A stretch of 64,000 nucleotides of DNA from CAZYAK01 sp964403335. GTDB taxonomy: Bacteria > Patescibacteriota > Gracilibacteria > Peribacterales > Peribacteraceae. The notes below the pieces were generated by a model. The model did not search any database and had not been told where the DNA came from. It was given only the letters and a program-made list of their open reading frames with translations. Shown here piece after piece: positions 40,564 to 49,732 of the stretch; position 1 is the first letter of the stretch, and each line of letters opens with the position of its first letter. Location of the stretch: NCBI GenBank assembly GCA_964403335.1, contig CAYOFI010000005.1:25446-89445 (forward strand), written 5' to 3'. Both the position numbers and the translations under genes were made by a program.

Positions 40564-41310
40564 ATGCGACGCCTTCTCCCTCTCATTGCCCTGCCGATAC
40601 TCCTGGCTGCCTGCGCCACAACCGCAGAGCCATCGCTGGGCGACGGATCCGGAATGGTGCTGCCGGTGGCGGGGGCGTCCTCATCATCCGCCGAAACTTT
40701 GGAAGACTTGCTCCCGCGCGCGGACAAAGGCGACCGGATGGCGGCATTCACGGTAGGTGCGATGTACCACGACGGTGATGGCGCGCCGAAAGATCTGGCG
40801 AAGGCCAAGAAATATTTCCTAATCGCGGCCAATGCGAACGAGCGCCGCGCGCAGTTCAATTTGGGATTGATGGCCCTGACGGGCGAAGGAGGGAAAGCCG
40901 ACCCCGTGGAGGCACGGAAGTGGCTGGAGAAATCCGCATCCGGAGGCAATCCCCGCGCGCCGTATCAATTGGGACTGCTGTACTACCAAGGCACGGGTAC
41001 CGAGAAAGATTTTGCAAAGTCGAAGGACTATTTTGAGCAATCCGCAATGCTCGGCCTGCCCGAGGCACAATACAACTTGGCCGTGCAGTACATCCGCGGC
41101 GAGGGAACGGCACAGGATTTGACGCAGGCCTACACCTGGATGGTTGTCGCACGCATCTACGGGTACCAATCGGCCATCGACGCCATCCCCAAACTGGAAC
41201 CCGAACTCACCGATGCGCAGAAAGAGGAAGCCAAGAAACAGGCCACGGCCCTTTCGGAGAAAATCGAGACCGACAAGGCATTGCGGGCGGCGGGTGCGAC
41301 AAGTCTATAA
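40564..41310 (+). CDS. Sel1-repeat lipoprotein
   Basis: 248 residues. A lipoprotein signal peptide (MRRLLPLIALPILLAACAT, lipobox LAAC, lipidated Cys17) is followed by four Sel1-like repeats of about 36 residues (AAFTVGAMYHDGDGAPKDLAKAKKYF; AQFNLGLMALTGEGGKADPVEARKWL; APYQLGLLYYQGTGTEKDFAKSKDYF; AQYNLAVQYIRGEGTAQDLTQAYTWM). Sel1 proteins are extracytoplasmic scaffolds for protein-protein contact. TACACT lies 8 nt before the ATG. Confidence 0.9.
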   Translation: MRRLLPLIALPILLAACATTAEPSLGDGSGMVLPVAGASSSSAETLEDLLPRADKGDRMAAFTVGAMYHDGDGAPKDLAKAKKYFLIAANANERRAQFNLGLMALTGEGGKADPVEARKWLEKSASGGNPRAPYQLGLLYYQGTGTEKDFAKSKDYFEQSAMLGLPEAQYNLAVQYIRGEGTAQDLTQAYTWMVVARIYGYQSAIDAIPKLEPELTDAQKEEAKKQATALSEKIETDKALRAAGATSL

Positions 41311-41850
41311 GTCTGCTTGTGGCGTATTTTCAGGGATACCATCCAATAATTCACACGTCAGCTGTTCAGCGATGTCTTCGTTCGTCCGCACTTCTTTTTT
41401 CTGTCCGGCCCGGTCACGTGCAAACTTGGACAACTGCTCCGCGGCGTCCGGATCTGTCTGACGGAGTTCTTTCAAAAAGGGCAGCAGAACGCCATAGTTG
41501 GCTATGGCATATTTTGCTATTTGCACGGGCAACGTTTTATCAGTGTAGGTCCAGTCATCTAACAGTTCCTTCACAACCGGAACATGGGACCAATCCTCCA
41601 TCACCTTGATGATACGCAGAGTGATGTTGCGTGTTTCCGTCACTTTCGTGGCGATCAACAGTCCATCAATCGATGCGCGCAATTGGTACTGCGCATCGTG
41701 TAAGCCGAATGACAGTCCCTGTAACCTGCTCTGAATCAGTGCCCCCACATTCTGACGAACACGCTGAGTATGCTCATCCAACAAACCTTGCACCACAAGT
41801 GCTGCAGCTATGGGTTCATCAAGAAGTTGTTCCGTATATCGATCGAGCAT
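41305..41850 (-). CDS. Hypothetical helical protein
   Basis: 181 residues beginning MLDRYTEQLLDEPIAAALVV. It is mostly amphipathic helices with no Cys-rich or catalytic motif visible. Unknown family. Start chosen so that it does not overlap the upstream AIM24-like gene (17 bp apart). Its stop codon overlaps the 3' end of the Sel1 gene on the opposite strand by 6 bp. Confidence 0.6.
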   Translation of the reverse strand: MLDRYTEQLLDEPIAAALVVQGLLDEHTQRVRQNVGALIQSRLQGLSFGLHDAQYQLRASIDGLLIATKVTETRNITLRIIKVMEDWSHVPVVKELLDDWTYTDKTLPVQIAKYAIANYGVLLPFLKELRQTDPDAAEQLSKFARDRAGQKKEVRTNEDIAEQLTCELLDGIPENTPQADL

Positions 41851-41866
41851 AGAGAGGAAAAGAAGA

Positions 41867-42586
41867 TTACCCGCCCATGATCTGCCCCAAAATGCCGCCG
41901 CCCTGTGACTTGTTCGCACGCGGCAAGAAAGGATTGAGTGTTTCCGCGAACGTGCGGAGGTTGCGGGTTTGCAGGTAGATCGTGCCCGGGCCCGTGAAGA
42001 CACAGACCAATCCTTCGCCGGTCGTGACCATGCTGAACATGCCTTTGCCGGCCTGCTGGATCTCGTAGTGCATGCCGGCCGGGAATGCGACGATGTGGCC
42101 GTTATCCACCACAAAGACTTCGCCAGGCTTAAGCGTCTTTTCCAGAATGCCGCCAAAACTGGACACGAACATCGTGCCCGTGCCCGCGGCCTTGATCATG
42201 AAGATGCCTTCGCCGCTCAAAAATCCGCGCCAGCCCGTGAACTTCGCATTGGTCGCGATGGTACCGATGGACGCCAAAAACGATCCTCCCTGCACGACAT
42301 ACTCCTCGTTCTTCAGTTCGATGGCCTGGATATCCCCTGTCGCGCGCGGGGCGAGGTAGACCTCGGTATCGTTCTGTGACGCGCGGATGGTGGTCACGAA
42401 GAAACTCTCGCTCGTGAGGAAGGCGCGGGAGAGGGCGCTTAACGCGCCGCCTTTCATCGCGCCTTCGATCTGCGCCGTGGCATCCATCGCGAGCATCGCG
42501 CCGGATTCGGCGTGGATCTCCTCGCCGTTACTCATCAATAATTTGAGAGCGGAGTAGGACGGCCGGAGGAGAATTTCATGCTTCAT
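41867..42586 (-). CDS. AIM24/TIGR00266-family protein
   Basis: 239 residues, a beta-rich protein of the AIM24 group: MKHEILLRPSYSALKLLM, ESGAMLAMDATAQIEGAMKGG, LTSESFFVTTIRA, LSGEGIFMIKAAGTGTMFVSSFGGI and LKPGEVFVVDNGHIVAFPAGM. Function is undefined in bacteria; the trimeric fold resembles tryptophan RNA-binding attenuation protein, but no RNA-binding role is established. It lies 4 bp from hppA and is probably its downstream operon partner. Confidence 0.88.
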   Translation of the reverse strand: MKHEILLRPSYSALKLLMSNGEEIHAESGAMLAMDATAQIEGAMKGGALSALSRAFLTSESFFVTTIRASQNDTEVYLAPRATGDIQAIELKNEEYVVQGGSFLASIGTIATNAKFTGWRGFLSGEGIFMIKAAGTGTMFVSSFGGILEKTLKPGEVFVVDNGHIVAFPAGMHYEIQQAGKGMFSMVTTGEGLVCVFTGPGTIYLQTRNLRTFAETLNPFLPRANKSQGGGILGQIMGG

Positions 42587-42590
42587 GGAT

Positions 42591-44669
42591 TCAGGCGAAC
42601 AATGCCGCCAACGCGAGTGTCAGCGTGGCGAACAACTTGATCAAGACGTGCAAGCTGGGGCCTGCCGTGTCCTTGAACGGATCGCCGACGGTGTCGCCCG
42701 TGACGGCAGCCTGGTGCGCGAAGCTCTTCTTGCCGCCGTGATGACCGGTCTCGATAAATTTCTTGGCGTTGTCCCATGCACCTCCGGCGTTGTTCAAGTA
42801 ACACGCCATCAAGATACCCACGATCGTGCCGACCATGAGGAGACCTGCGACGGCCTCTTTGCCGAAGATGAGGCCGATGACGATCGGCGCGGCGATGGCG
42901 AGGATTCCCGGCATGATCATCTGGCGGAGAGCGCTCTTGGTCGCAATGTCGACCGCAGCGGCGTAATCCGGCTCCTCTGTACCGTCCATGATGCCCGTCT
43001 TCTCGCGGAACTGGCGACGGACTTCTTCCACGATCACGCCCGCGGCTTTGCCGACTGCGCGGATGGTGAGCGACGTGAAGAGGAACACGACCATCGCGCC
43101 CAAGAACGATCCGACGAACACGTTCACATCGGCCAAGTTCACGGATGTCTGGTGCGTCTCTTCCAAGAATGCGGAGAAGAGCAAGAAAGCAGCGAGTGCG
43201 GCGGAACCGACGGCGTAGCCTTTCGTCAAAGCCTTGGTCGTGTTGCCAGTGGCATCCAATTCATCGGTGACATCGCGGTACTCATCCGGGGAATTGGACA
43301 TCTCCACGATTCCTCCGGCGTTGTCCGTGATGGGCCCGAACATATCCATGGCCAAGATGTACGTGACGGTGGAGAGCATTCCCATAGTCGCAACAGCCGT
43401 GCCGTACAGACCACCGCTGGCCAGACCCGTCTGCTCACCCAACCAATAAGAGACGAAGAGTGCGACACACACCGTCAGCACGGAGAGACCTGTCGATTCC
43501 ATACCGATGGCCGTACCCGCGATGACGTTCGTGCCGTGACCCGTCGTCGATGCGTCCGCGATCGTTTGGACCGGGCGGAACTGTTTGCCGGTGTAATAAT
43601 CCGTGATGTAGACGAACGCAACGGAGGTGAGCACACCCACAAATCCCGCAAGTGACAGCGCGATCCACGGCGTCATGCCGCCCGTCGGGGAGGGAGTGTT
43701 CAAGAAGAGGTAGCACAAGACCACGAGTGCCACGGTCATGATGACCGTCGTCACCCAGAATCCGCGTTGCATCGCCTTCATGGGCGTATCGCCTTTTCCT
43801 GCCTTCACGCAGTACACACCGATCACCGATGCGACGAGACCGACCGCCCCAAGAATCAACGGGAACAGCACGCCGGCCACGCCGAACGCGCCAAAGAGCA
43901 CGGCACCCAAGACCATCGCTCCGACGTTCTCTGCAGAGATCGACTCGAACAAATCCGCTCCGCGACCAGCACAGTCACCGACGTTATCACCGACAAGATC
44001 AGCGATGACGGCCGGGTTGCGGGGATCATCTTCCGGGATTCCTGCTTCGACTTTACCGACAAGGTCAGCACCCACGTCCGCTGCCTTCGTGTAGATACCG
44101 CCTCCCAGCTGTGCGAACAGCGCCACAAAGCTCGCGCCGAATCCGTAGCCGATCAGAAGAGTCGGGACGGACACCGCTTCCGTGCCGAGCACGACGGTAT
44201 AGAGCAAATACAAACCGCTCATACCCAGCAAGGACAATGCTGTGATCACAATCGCCGGAACCGTTCCCGCGCGCAGTGCCATCTGGAGTGCTGCATTGAG
44301 TCCATTCTTCGCCGACGCCGCTACCTTCAAGTTCGCCTTCGTGGCGACCACCATGCTGACGATGCCGGAGAGTCCGGAGAAGAGCGCACCCAAGAGGAAC
44401 GCGCCGCTGACGGAGTACGCCTTCGGCATGTTTCCGCCGATCGCGTATGCCGCAAAGATCAACACCGCCACGACAACCGCCAACAGCGTGATCGTCCGGT
44501 ACTGACGGCGGATGAAAGCGCGCGCGCCCGTAGAAATGGCCTTGGCCACTTTTTCCATGGCGGGCGTGCCGGTCTCGGCGGAGGTGACGCCTTTCCAGAA
44601 CACAAGGCTGTAGAGCAGTCCCAGGACGGCGACAACCGGTGCGACAAGCGCGAGGGTGAGCGGGTTCAT
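42591..44669 (-). CDS. hppA: K+-independent H+-translocating pyrophosphatase
   Basis: 692 residues, about 16 membrane helices. It couples pyrophosphate hydrolysis to proton export. Catalytic acidic motifs: GGGIYTKAADVGADLVGKVE, DDPRNPAVIADLVGDNVGDCAGRGADLFES and the C-terminal NNAGGAWDNAKKFIE and GDTVGDPFKDTAGPSLHVLIKL. GNTTKALTKGYAVGSAAL has Lys where K+-dependent enzymes have Ala, which by family rules means K+-independent pumping. Start chosen at MNPLTLALVAPVVAVL; upstream open frame overlaps the divergent uvrC start. Confidence 0.95.
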   Translation of the reverse strand: MNPLTLALVAPVVAVLGLLYSLVFWKGVTSAETGTPAMEKVAKAISTGARAFIRRQYRTITLLAVVVAVLIFAAYAIGGNMPKAYSVSGAFLLGALFSGLSGIVSMVVATKANLKVAASAKNGLNAALQMALRAGTVPAIVITALSLLGMSGLYLLYTVVLGTEAVSVPTLLIGYGFGASFVALFAQLGGGIYTKAADVGADLVGKVEAGIPEDDPRNPAVIADLVGDNVGDCAGRGADLFESISAENVGAMVLGAVLFGAFGVAGVLFPLILGAVGLVASVIGVYCVKAGKGDTPMKAMQRGFWVTTVIMTVALVVLCYLFLNTPSPTGGMTPWIALSLAGFVGVLTSVAFVYITDYYTGKQFRPVQTIADASTTGHGTNVIAGTAIGMESTGLSVLTVCVALFVSYWLGEQTGLASGGLYGTAVATMGMLSTVTYILAMDMFGPITDNAGGIVEMSNSPDEYRDVTDELDATGNTTKALTKGYAVGSAALAAFLLFSAFLEETHQTSVNLADVNVFVGSFLGAMVVFLFTSLTIRAVGKAAGVIVEEVRRQFREKTGIMDGTEEPDYAAAVDIATKSALRQMIMPGILAIAAPIVIGLIFGKEAVAGLLMVGTIVGILMACYLNNAGGAWDNAKKFIETGHHGGKKSFAHQAAVTGDTVGDPFKDTAGPSLHVLIKLFATLTLALAALFA

Positions 44670-44778
44670 ACGAGGGAGAAGGAAAAGAGAGTCAGAAAGC
44701 CGCCGAAAGCGGCTTCCGGTACCCGGAAAGCGTACGTCCCGAGAGATGGGAATGCAACTGTCAGGGTATGATGGAGCT

Positions 44779-47163
44779 ATGCCCAACCGCGGCGCGCGCC
44801 TTCCCAAAACTTCGGCCCCCGGAAATCCGCATCTGCTCATGCTTCAAGAGCGGGTCCGTACTGCGCCAACGCAGCCGGGCATCTACCGCTGGAAAAACGA
44901 GAAAGGCGATGTGTTATACGTGGGCAAAGCGAAGAATCTCCGCAAACGATTAAGCCAATACGTGAACCCTGGCAAAGGCATGCACGGCCCGTGGCGGCAG
45001 GCGTTCCTCAAGCTCATCGCGGACTTTGATGTGACGGTGACGCGATCCGAGATCGAGGCGCTGATTTTGGAAACAAATCTCATCAAGCAGTTGCGGCCCA
45101 AATACAACGTGCTGATGAAAGACGGCAAGAATTACCTGTATATCCGCGTGACAATGCAAGACACGTACCCCCGCGTGGAGACCTCCCGAAAGATGTGGAA
45201 CGACGGCTCCAAGTTCTTCGGACCGTACATGAACAGCGAGGATGTCCGGATCACTTTAGACATTTTGCAAGAAACCATCGGCTACCGCGCATGCCGTCAG
45301 TCGCTCGACGCGCTCAATAAAAATCCCGACGCAAGCCCCGAATCCCTCCGCACATGTTTGGAATACCAGATCGGCAAGTGCAACGGCCTCTGCGCGGGAG
45401 CGATCACGCGCGAGGTCTATCTGGAACGCATCAACAAGATGATCGAATTCCTGAAGGGCAAGCACGACGATGTGCGGGCACTGCTGCAAGCACGGATGAA
45501 AACCGCCGCCGCGGAGCAGAAGTTCGAGCTGGCCGCGCGGCTGCGCAATTTCCTGACCGGTCTGGACAGAATGGACGGCAAGGGTCACGCGCAGCTGGCA
45601 TCGGACACCACCGGCGAAGATTCCGATGTGATCGGTCTTGCGATTTTGAGCAACCGCGCGCACGTGGTGATCCTCAAGCGCCGCAACGGCCGCATCGTGG
45701 ACGAGTGGGAAGGCGAACTCACGGGCGAGGCCAAAGACGATCCCGCCGAAGTCCTCTCGCAATTCCTGCCGCAATACTACGGCGACGATCCGTCCGTCCC
45801 GCCCCAGATTTTGCTGCCCGTGGATGTGCCGGACCGCGAGACCATCGAAAAATGGATGACCGAAACCCGCGGCCGCAAAGTGACGCTGATTGTCCCCGAA
45901 CGCGGACGCAAATCCCATCTGGTCCAATTGGCTGAGAAAAACGCGCGCGAGAAAGCGAAGCTGAAAGAGCTCAAGTGGGAATCGGACAAAGCGAATACGG
46001 AAGCGGCACTCGAAGGCCTGAAAAGGATTCTCGAACTCCCGACATTACCGATCCGCATCGAAGGCTACGACATCTCCCACCTTGGGGGCACGGAAACAGT
46101 GGGCAGCATGGTCGTGATGAAAAACGGCAAGGCCGCGAACGACCACTACCGCTCCTTCACCATCCGCACAATGAAGTCGGGCGTGATTGATGATTACCGT
46201 TCGCTGAAGGAAGTACTGAGCCGACGCCTCCGGAGATTTTGTGAAGATTTGCCGCAGGAAGAAAAACAGTGGAAGGAGAAGGGTGTAACGTTTGGAAAAG
46301 CAAAAAAATCGGAGCAAAAGGCACTTGAAGAAATTCATGCCGCACATCCGGAAGACCTGAGCAGTGAAGGTATTGTCTACAAGAATTATCTTGTCGGACG
46401 CAAAGACAACAAAATTATCACGATGGGCAGATTGATCAAATTTTCCCCGTCGATGCTCGAACTGAAATCCATTTGGGTCGATGGCGCTTGGCGCGGCCAG
46501 AAACTCGGACAATTCCTCGGACGCAAACTCCTGCGCGCAGTCAAAAAAGGCAAAGTCTATGTGACAATCGATCCGAAGTTGGAGGAATACTACGGCGAAC
46601 TCGGGTTCCGCTATGTGATCAAGCCACCACAGATCATTCACGATGAGATCGAAAAAGCACTGAAGAATCATCCGCGCCCGGAAACGGTTGAGACACTGGT
46701 GATGATGTGGGAAGCCCATCAGAACAAACCTGACGTGTCACTTTCAGCGAAGCCTGATTTGATCGTGATCGACGGCGGAAAAGGCCAATTGAGCGCGGTG
46801 ATGGAAGTGATGAAGGGCTGCGCTCTGGATATTCCCGTCATTGGACTCGCAAAGCGCGAGGAAGAAGTGTTCGTGTCTGACCGGAGCGACCCGATCCTCT
46901 TCCCCAAAGATTCCCAAGCGAAATTCGTGTTGATGCGCCTGCGCGATGAAGCGCATAGGTTCGCCAACCGCCACCGCGAAAAGCGGCTAACGAGCAAGAC
47001 GTTTGCCTCCGCGCTCGACACCATTCCCGGCATCGGGGAAAAATCCAAAGAGGAACTTTTACAGCGGTTCGGCACGGTCGCGGGCATTCGCGACGCGACG
47101 GATGAGATGCTGGGGGAGATTTTGAGCAAGGAGCAGGTGCGGATGTTGAGACAAGCACTGTAG
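44779..47163 (+). CDS. uvrC: Excinuclease UvrC with inserted acetyltransferase-like domain
   Basis: 794 residues versus about 600 in most UvrC. GIY-YIG nuclease domain: QPGIYRWKNEKGDVLYVGKAKNLRKRL. UvrB-binding helix pair: AEQKFELAARLRNFLTGLDRM. RNase H-like nuclease: IEGYDISHLGGTETVGSMVV and PDLIVIDGGKGQLSAVMEV, with HhH LDTIPGIGEKSKEELLQRFG at the end. Between the two RNase H-like halves (about residues 490-655) is an insert whose core LELKSIWVDGAWRGQKLGQF and LEEYYGELGFRYVI reads as a GNAT N-acetyltransferase fold. TATGAT ends 6 nt before the chosen ATG, supporting this start. Confidence 0.93.
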   Translation: MPNRGARLPKTSAPGNPHLLMLQERVRTAPTQPGIYRWKNEKGDVLYVGKAKNLRKRLSQYVNPGKGMHGPWRQAFLKLIADFDVTVTRSEIEALILETNLIKQLRPKYNVLMKDGKNYLYIRVTMQDTYPRVETSRKMWNDGSKFFGPYMNSEDVRITLDILQETIGYRACRQSLDALNKNPDASPESLRTCLEYQIGKCNGLCAGAITREVYLERINKMIEFLKGKHDDVRALLQARMKTAAAEQKFELAARLRNFLTGLDRMDGKGHAQLASDTTGEDSDVIGLAILSNRAHVVILKRRNGRIVDEWEGELTGEAKDDPAEVLSQFLPQYYGDDPSVPPQILLPVDVPDRETIEKWMTETRGRKVTLIVPERGRKSHLVQLAEKNAREKAKLKELKWESDKANTEAALEGLKRILELPTLPIRIEGYDISHLGGTETVGSMVVMKNGKAANDHYRSFTIRTMKSGVIDDYRSLKEVLSRRLRRFCEDLPQEEKQWKEKGVTFGKAKKSEQKALEEIHAAHPEDLSSEGIVYKNYLVGRKDNKIITMGRLIKFSPSMLELKSIWVDGAWRGQKLGQFLGRKLLRAVKKGKVYVTIDPKLEEYYGELGFRYVIKPPQIIHDEIEKALKNHPRPETVETLVMMWEAHQNKPDVSLSAKPDLIVIDGGKGQLSAVMEVMKGCALDIPVIGLAKREEEVFVSDRSDPILFPKDSQAKFVLMRLRDEAHRFANRHREKRLTSKTFASALDTIPGIGEKSKEELLQRFGTVAGIRDATDEMLGEILSKEQVRMLRQAL

Positions 47164-47276
47164 AGGGCATAGACGGTATAGAAGGGATAGACGGGATAGA
47201 GGTGCTGACATTTTCCTCTATCGCGTCTATGGCCTCTATCACATCTATTCCGTCTATGGCCTCTATCGCTTCTACA
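47163..47276. repeat. Stem-loop of tandem GATAGAGGC-type units (copy H)
   Basis: Left arm GAGGGCATAGACGGTATAG, then AAGGGATAGACGGGATAGAGG. Right arm CCTCTATCGCGTCTATGGCC, then TCTATCACATCTATTCCGTC. It starts at the uvrC stop codon. Confidence 0.85.
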
Positions 47277-47373
47277 ACCTCTTCGCAACAGCGTTGATTG
47301 CTATTTTGTCATTTCTTTCATTCCATCCCGTCTTCATCTTCAGTACACTTCCATCCTCTCCCCTCTCACTCTT

Positions 47374-47736
47374 ATGAAAAAATTCTCCCTTCTCCTCGGC
47401 ACGCTCGGCGGCGCAATGGCCGGATATATCCTCAGCAACGACAAACTCCGCAACGAGCTGTCCAACGCCAAAGATCCGGAAGCCGCGGCCAAAATGCTGG
47501 GCGCGCACCTTTCCCGCGACGGCAAAAAAATCGCGACGGAAGTGAAGTCCTTCGTGGAAAGCGACGACGTGCAGAAGAATTTGAAAAAGGCCAAGACGTT
47601 CGCGCAGAAAAAATTCGACGAAGCGCAAAAGAGCATGAAGAGCATGATGAAGAAAGGCACCAAGTCCGCCTCCAAGTCCGTGAAGTCGATGTTCAAGCAA
47701 TCGAACGTCGGCGGAAAGGGCAAGAAGGCGGCGTGA
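47374..47736 (+). CDS. YtxH-like small membrane-associated protein
   Basis: 120 residues. The N-terminal MKKFSLLLGTLGGAMAGYIL is a Gly-rich hydrophobic segment, as in YtxH/general stress proteins. The rest is a highly charged Lys-rich helix (KKAKTFAQKKFDEAQKSMKSM) ending in a basic tail (GGKGKKAA). No enzyme motif. Probably a membrane-tethered helical protein. A bidirectional terminator follows. Confidence 0.75.
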   Translation: MKKFSLLLGTLGGAMAGYILSNDKLRNELSNAKDPEAAAKMLGAHLSRDGKKIATEVKSFVESDDVQKNLKKAKTFAQKKFDEAQKSMKSMMKKGTKSASKSVKSMFKQSNVGGKGKKAA

Positions 47737-47758
47737 GGATCTGATCGATGTGATCTAC

Positions 47759-47783
47759 AAAACGGCCCCACCGGGGCCGTTTT
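47759..47783. terminator. Bidirectional terminator between the YtxH-like gene and ribA
   Basis: AAAACGGCCCC, ACC, GGGGCCGTTTT: a 9-bp stem. The ribA stop codon lies at its edge. Confidence 0.9.
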
Positions 47784-48984
47784 ATCTGAGGAGATGCGCG
47801 TGCGCTTCCACGACGCCTCGCACGGTGGGATCCACGTGATTCGCCTGCTTCGTTTCAATTAACACAAGAAGCTTTTTCAGATGCCCCAGCAAACGCCCAT
47901 CAATTTTCTTCCCCCGTGCAAGACGTCCGAGTTGCTTATCAAGTTCTCCCAGAATGGCGCGTGCGGAGATGTTTTCATAATTCTGTTCGACGATTTTCCA
48001 CAAAAATTCCGTCAGGTTCTCCGGACCTCCGGCCACACCCGCGGCTTCGATCTGCCGGACGTCAATACCCGCGTCACGAAGACTTCTCAACTTGACCGGG
48101 TTATGACTCATCAAATGCAATTGCGTGATGCCCAACCCTCGAACGATCGGTCCGATAAAGCCGTATTGCCGCAACTCCGCGCTGGCATACCCCTGAGCCA
48201 TCATGGCTGAAGCGGTATCGTGCGTTTTGCCCACCCATCTGCCTTCTTCTCTGCCTTCGGCTAGTTCCAGCGCATCTATTTTTTGATGCAAACCCATGCC
48301 TCTGCCTTCTTGGCGGATATAGAAAATGACTCCTATGCCTCTTGTATTGATCTCACGCATGGATTGCTTGAGCTGCGGACCGCAATCACAACGCAACTGC
48401 TCCAAAATATCACCGAAAAAACATTCGGAGTGCACTCGCCCCTCCACCTCATTCAGCATTCCGTTTTCCAAAAAGAAATTCACGGGCAGGTCTTGCCCGT
48501 CATGATCGATGCGCTGCGGCGTACGCACCAAAACGATATGTGGACCGCCCGTCGTACCCGTGCGTTCAGGATCATCGAACGCGTACCGCAATGCATACCA
48601 CGGATCTTCAGGGCACCACCGCATCCGGCACGTGATGATGCGTTCCGGAAGCCGAATGCCCGATATGTCCCGCAATGCATCGATCGATTGCTGCACTTGC
48701 CCGGCGGCTCCGCGGATATCATTTCGGACAAGATCACGCTCTTCCGGCAGCAGTAACCGATACAGCGTGCGACGCAATTTGCATAACCGTCCGACTTCCA
48801 TGCCCGGCTGCGCCAACTCCAAAAGCCCATCGCAGGCTTCGGCAATCTGGGGATGACCCGCATATCGCGCACGTGCTTGCTCAATCAACGCACGCACGGT
48901 GTGCAACAACTCTTGCTGCAGCGGAATCCGTTCCCGCTCAAGCGTGTCCAGCACCGGATCGGCGATGTCAGGGGTGGAATGCAT
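47782..48984 (-). CDS. ribA: GTP cyclohydrolase II with extra N- and C-terminal regions
   Basis: 400 residues from the chosen ATG; frames up to 49047 are open and the start is uncertain. GTP cyclohydrolase II opens GTP to the pyrimidine precursor of riboflavin. Core (about 195-320): GRVHSECFFGDILEQLRCDCGPQL (three Zn-binding Cys), IFYIRQEGRGMGLHQKIDAL (catalytic Arg and Glu) and MSHNPVKLRSL. The 190-residue N-terminus and the 80-residue C-terminal helical region are not in standard RibA and are unrecognised. No other rib genes are in the window. A Urc1-type relative is encoded 1.7 kb away. Confidence 0.85.
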   Translation of the reverse strand: MHSTPDIADPVLDTLERERIPLQQELLHTVRALIEQARARYAGHPQIAEACDGLLELAQPGMEVGRLCKLRRTLYRLLLPEERDLVRNDIRGAAGQVQQSIDALRDISGIRLPERIITCRMRWCPEDPWYALRYAFDDPERTGTTGGPHIVLVRTPQRIDHDGQDLPVNFFLENGMLNEVEGRVHSECFFGDILEQLRCDCGPQLKQSMREINTRGIGVIFYIRQEGRGMGLHQKIDALELAEGREEGRWVGKTHDTASAMMAQGYASAELRQYGFIGPIVRGLGITQLHLMSHNPVKLRSLRDAGIDVRQIEAAGVAGGPENLTEFLWKIVEQNYENISARAILGELDKQLGRLARGKKIDGRLLGHLKKLLVLIETKQANHVDPTVRGVVEAHAHLLR

Positions 48985-49100
48985 GGGCGAAGTGGGGCGA
49001 AGCCTACTCAATTCTTTCATCGAGTAAAGAAAAGCATTCGATGTCATCCAAATATGACTAACCTGCCCCGCTTTTCAGCGGAGCAGGAGCGTCGCAAAAC

Positions 49101-49631
49101 TCACGGCGAGGCGCGGGTGCGCCCGATGACCAGGAGCGTCATCGCTGCCACGACCAGAACAGTCGCGCCCAGATCCCACAGGCTCAGTCCCTTCGCATCC
49201 TTGCCGCTCATCCAATGCAGCAAGTACACAAAGATCTTGAACCAGATGGGGCCTGTCGGCAGGAAGAGTGTCAGGACCGCCGGATCCCTGGTGAGGACCC
49301 AACAGACCAGCACTTCTCCCAAGCCCACGAAGAATCCAGAGGCCACAGCGATGATCTTCTCCGTCGCCGTGAAGTCCGCCTCCACCGTCAGGAAGAGATG
49401 AAGCAGGACCCCGATGACGAACGTCATGACGATCAGGAGCCGCGGCGGGATCAGGCGATCCTGCGCGGCGTAGTAGAACAAAATCGCCACGGCCGGACCG
49501 ACGAAGAGCTTGGGCGTGTAGAAAACGCCCAGCCCCTGGAACGTCTTCTCGCGGGCGATGAGGGTGAAGAGGGCGTTGCCCAGATAGATGCTGATCTGGG
49601 ACAACGCTGCCACCACAAACAATCGGACCAT
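49101..49631 (-). CDS. Polytopic membrane protein of unknown function
   Basis: 176 residues with about five helices (VVAALSQISIYLGNALFTLI; LFVGPAVAILFYYAA; LLIVMTFVIGVLLHLFL; LWDLGATVLVVAAMTLLVIG). No motif recognised. It diverges from the Urc1-like cluster across a perfect 22-bp inverted repeat (49665-49686), so it could be co-regulated with that cluster. The 48985-49100 stretch before it holds nothing else I can identify. Confidence 0.65.
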   Translation of the reverse strand: MVRLFVVAALSQISIYLGNALFTLIAREKTFQGLGVFYTPKLFVGPAVAILFYYAAQDRLIPPRLLIVMTFVIGVLLHLFLTVEADFTATEKIIAVASGFFVGLGEVLVCWVLTRDPAVLTLFLPTGPIWFKIFVYLLHWMSGKDAKGLSLWDLGATVLVVAAMTLLVIGRTRASP

Positions 49632-49664
49632 GACTTTTCTCCGAAAAAGATATGTTTCGCGACG

Positions 49665-49692
49665 CTGTAAAGGAACTTCTTTACAGTAGAAT
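49665..49692. promoter_or_regulatory. Inverted-repeat operator overlapping a divergent promoter
   Basis: CTGTAAAG, GAACTT, CTTTACAG: perfect 8-bp arms (49665-49686), immediately followed by TAGAAT (49687-49692) for the plus-strand gene. The palindrome covers the -35 and spacer, so a bound dimer would block transcription. The regulator is unknown. Confidence 0.6.
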
Positions 49693-49732
49693 CATGAAAT
49701 GTTATTGAATACATAGCAAGTCCCCTTCCTCC

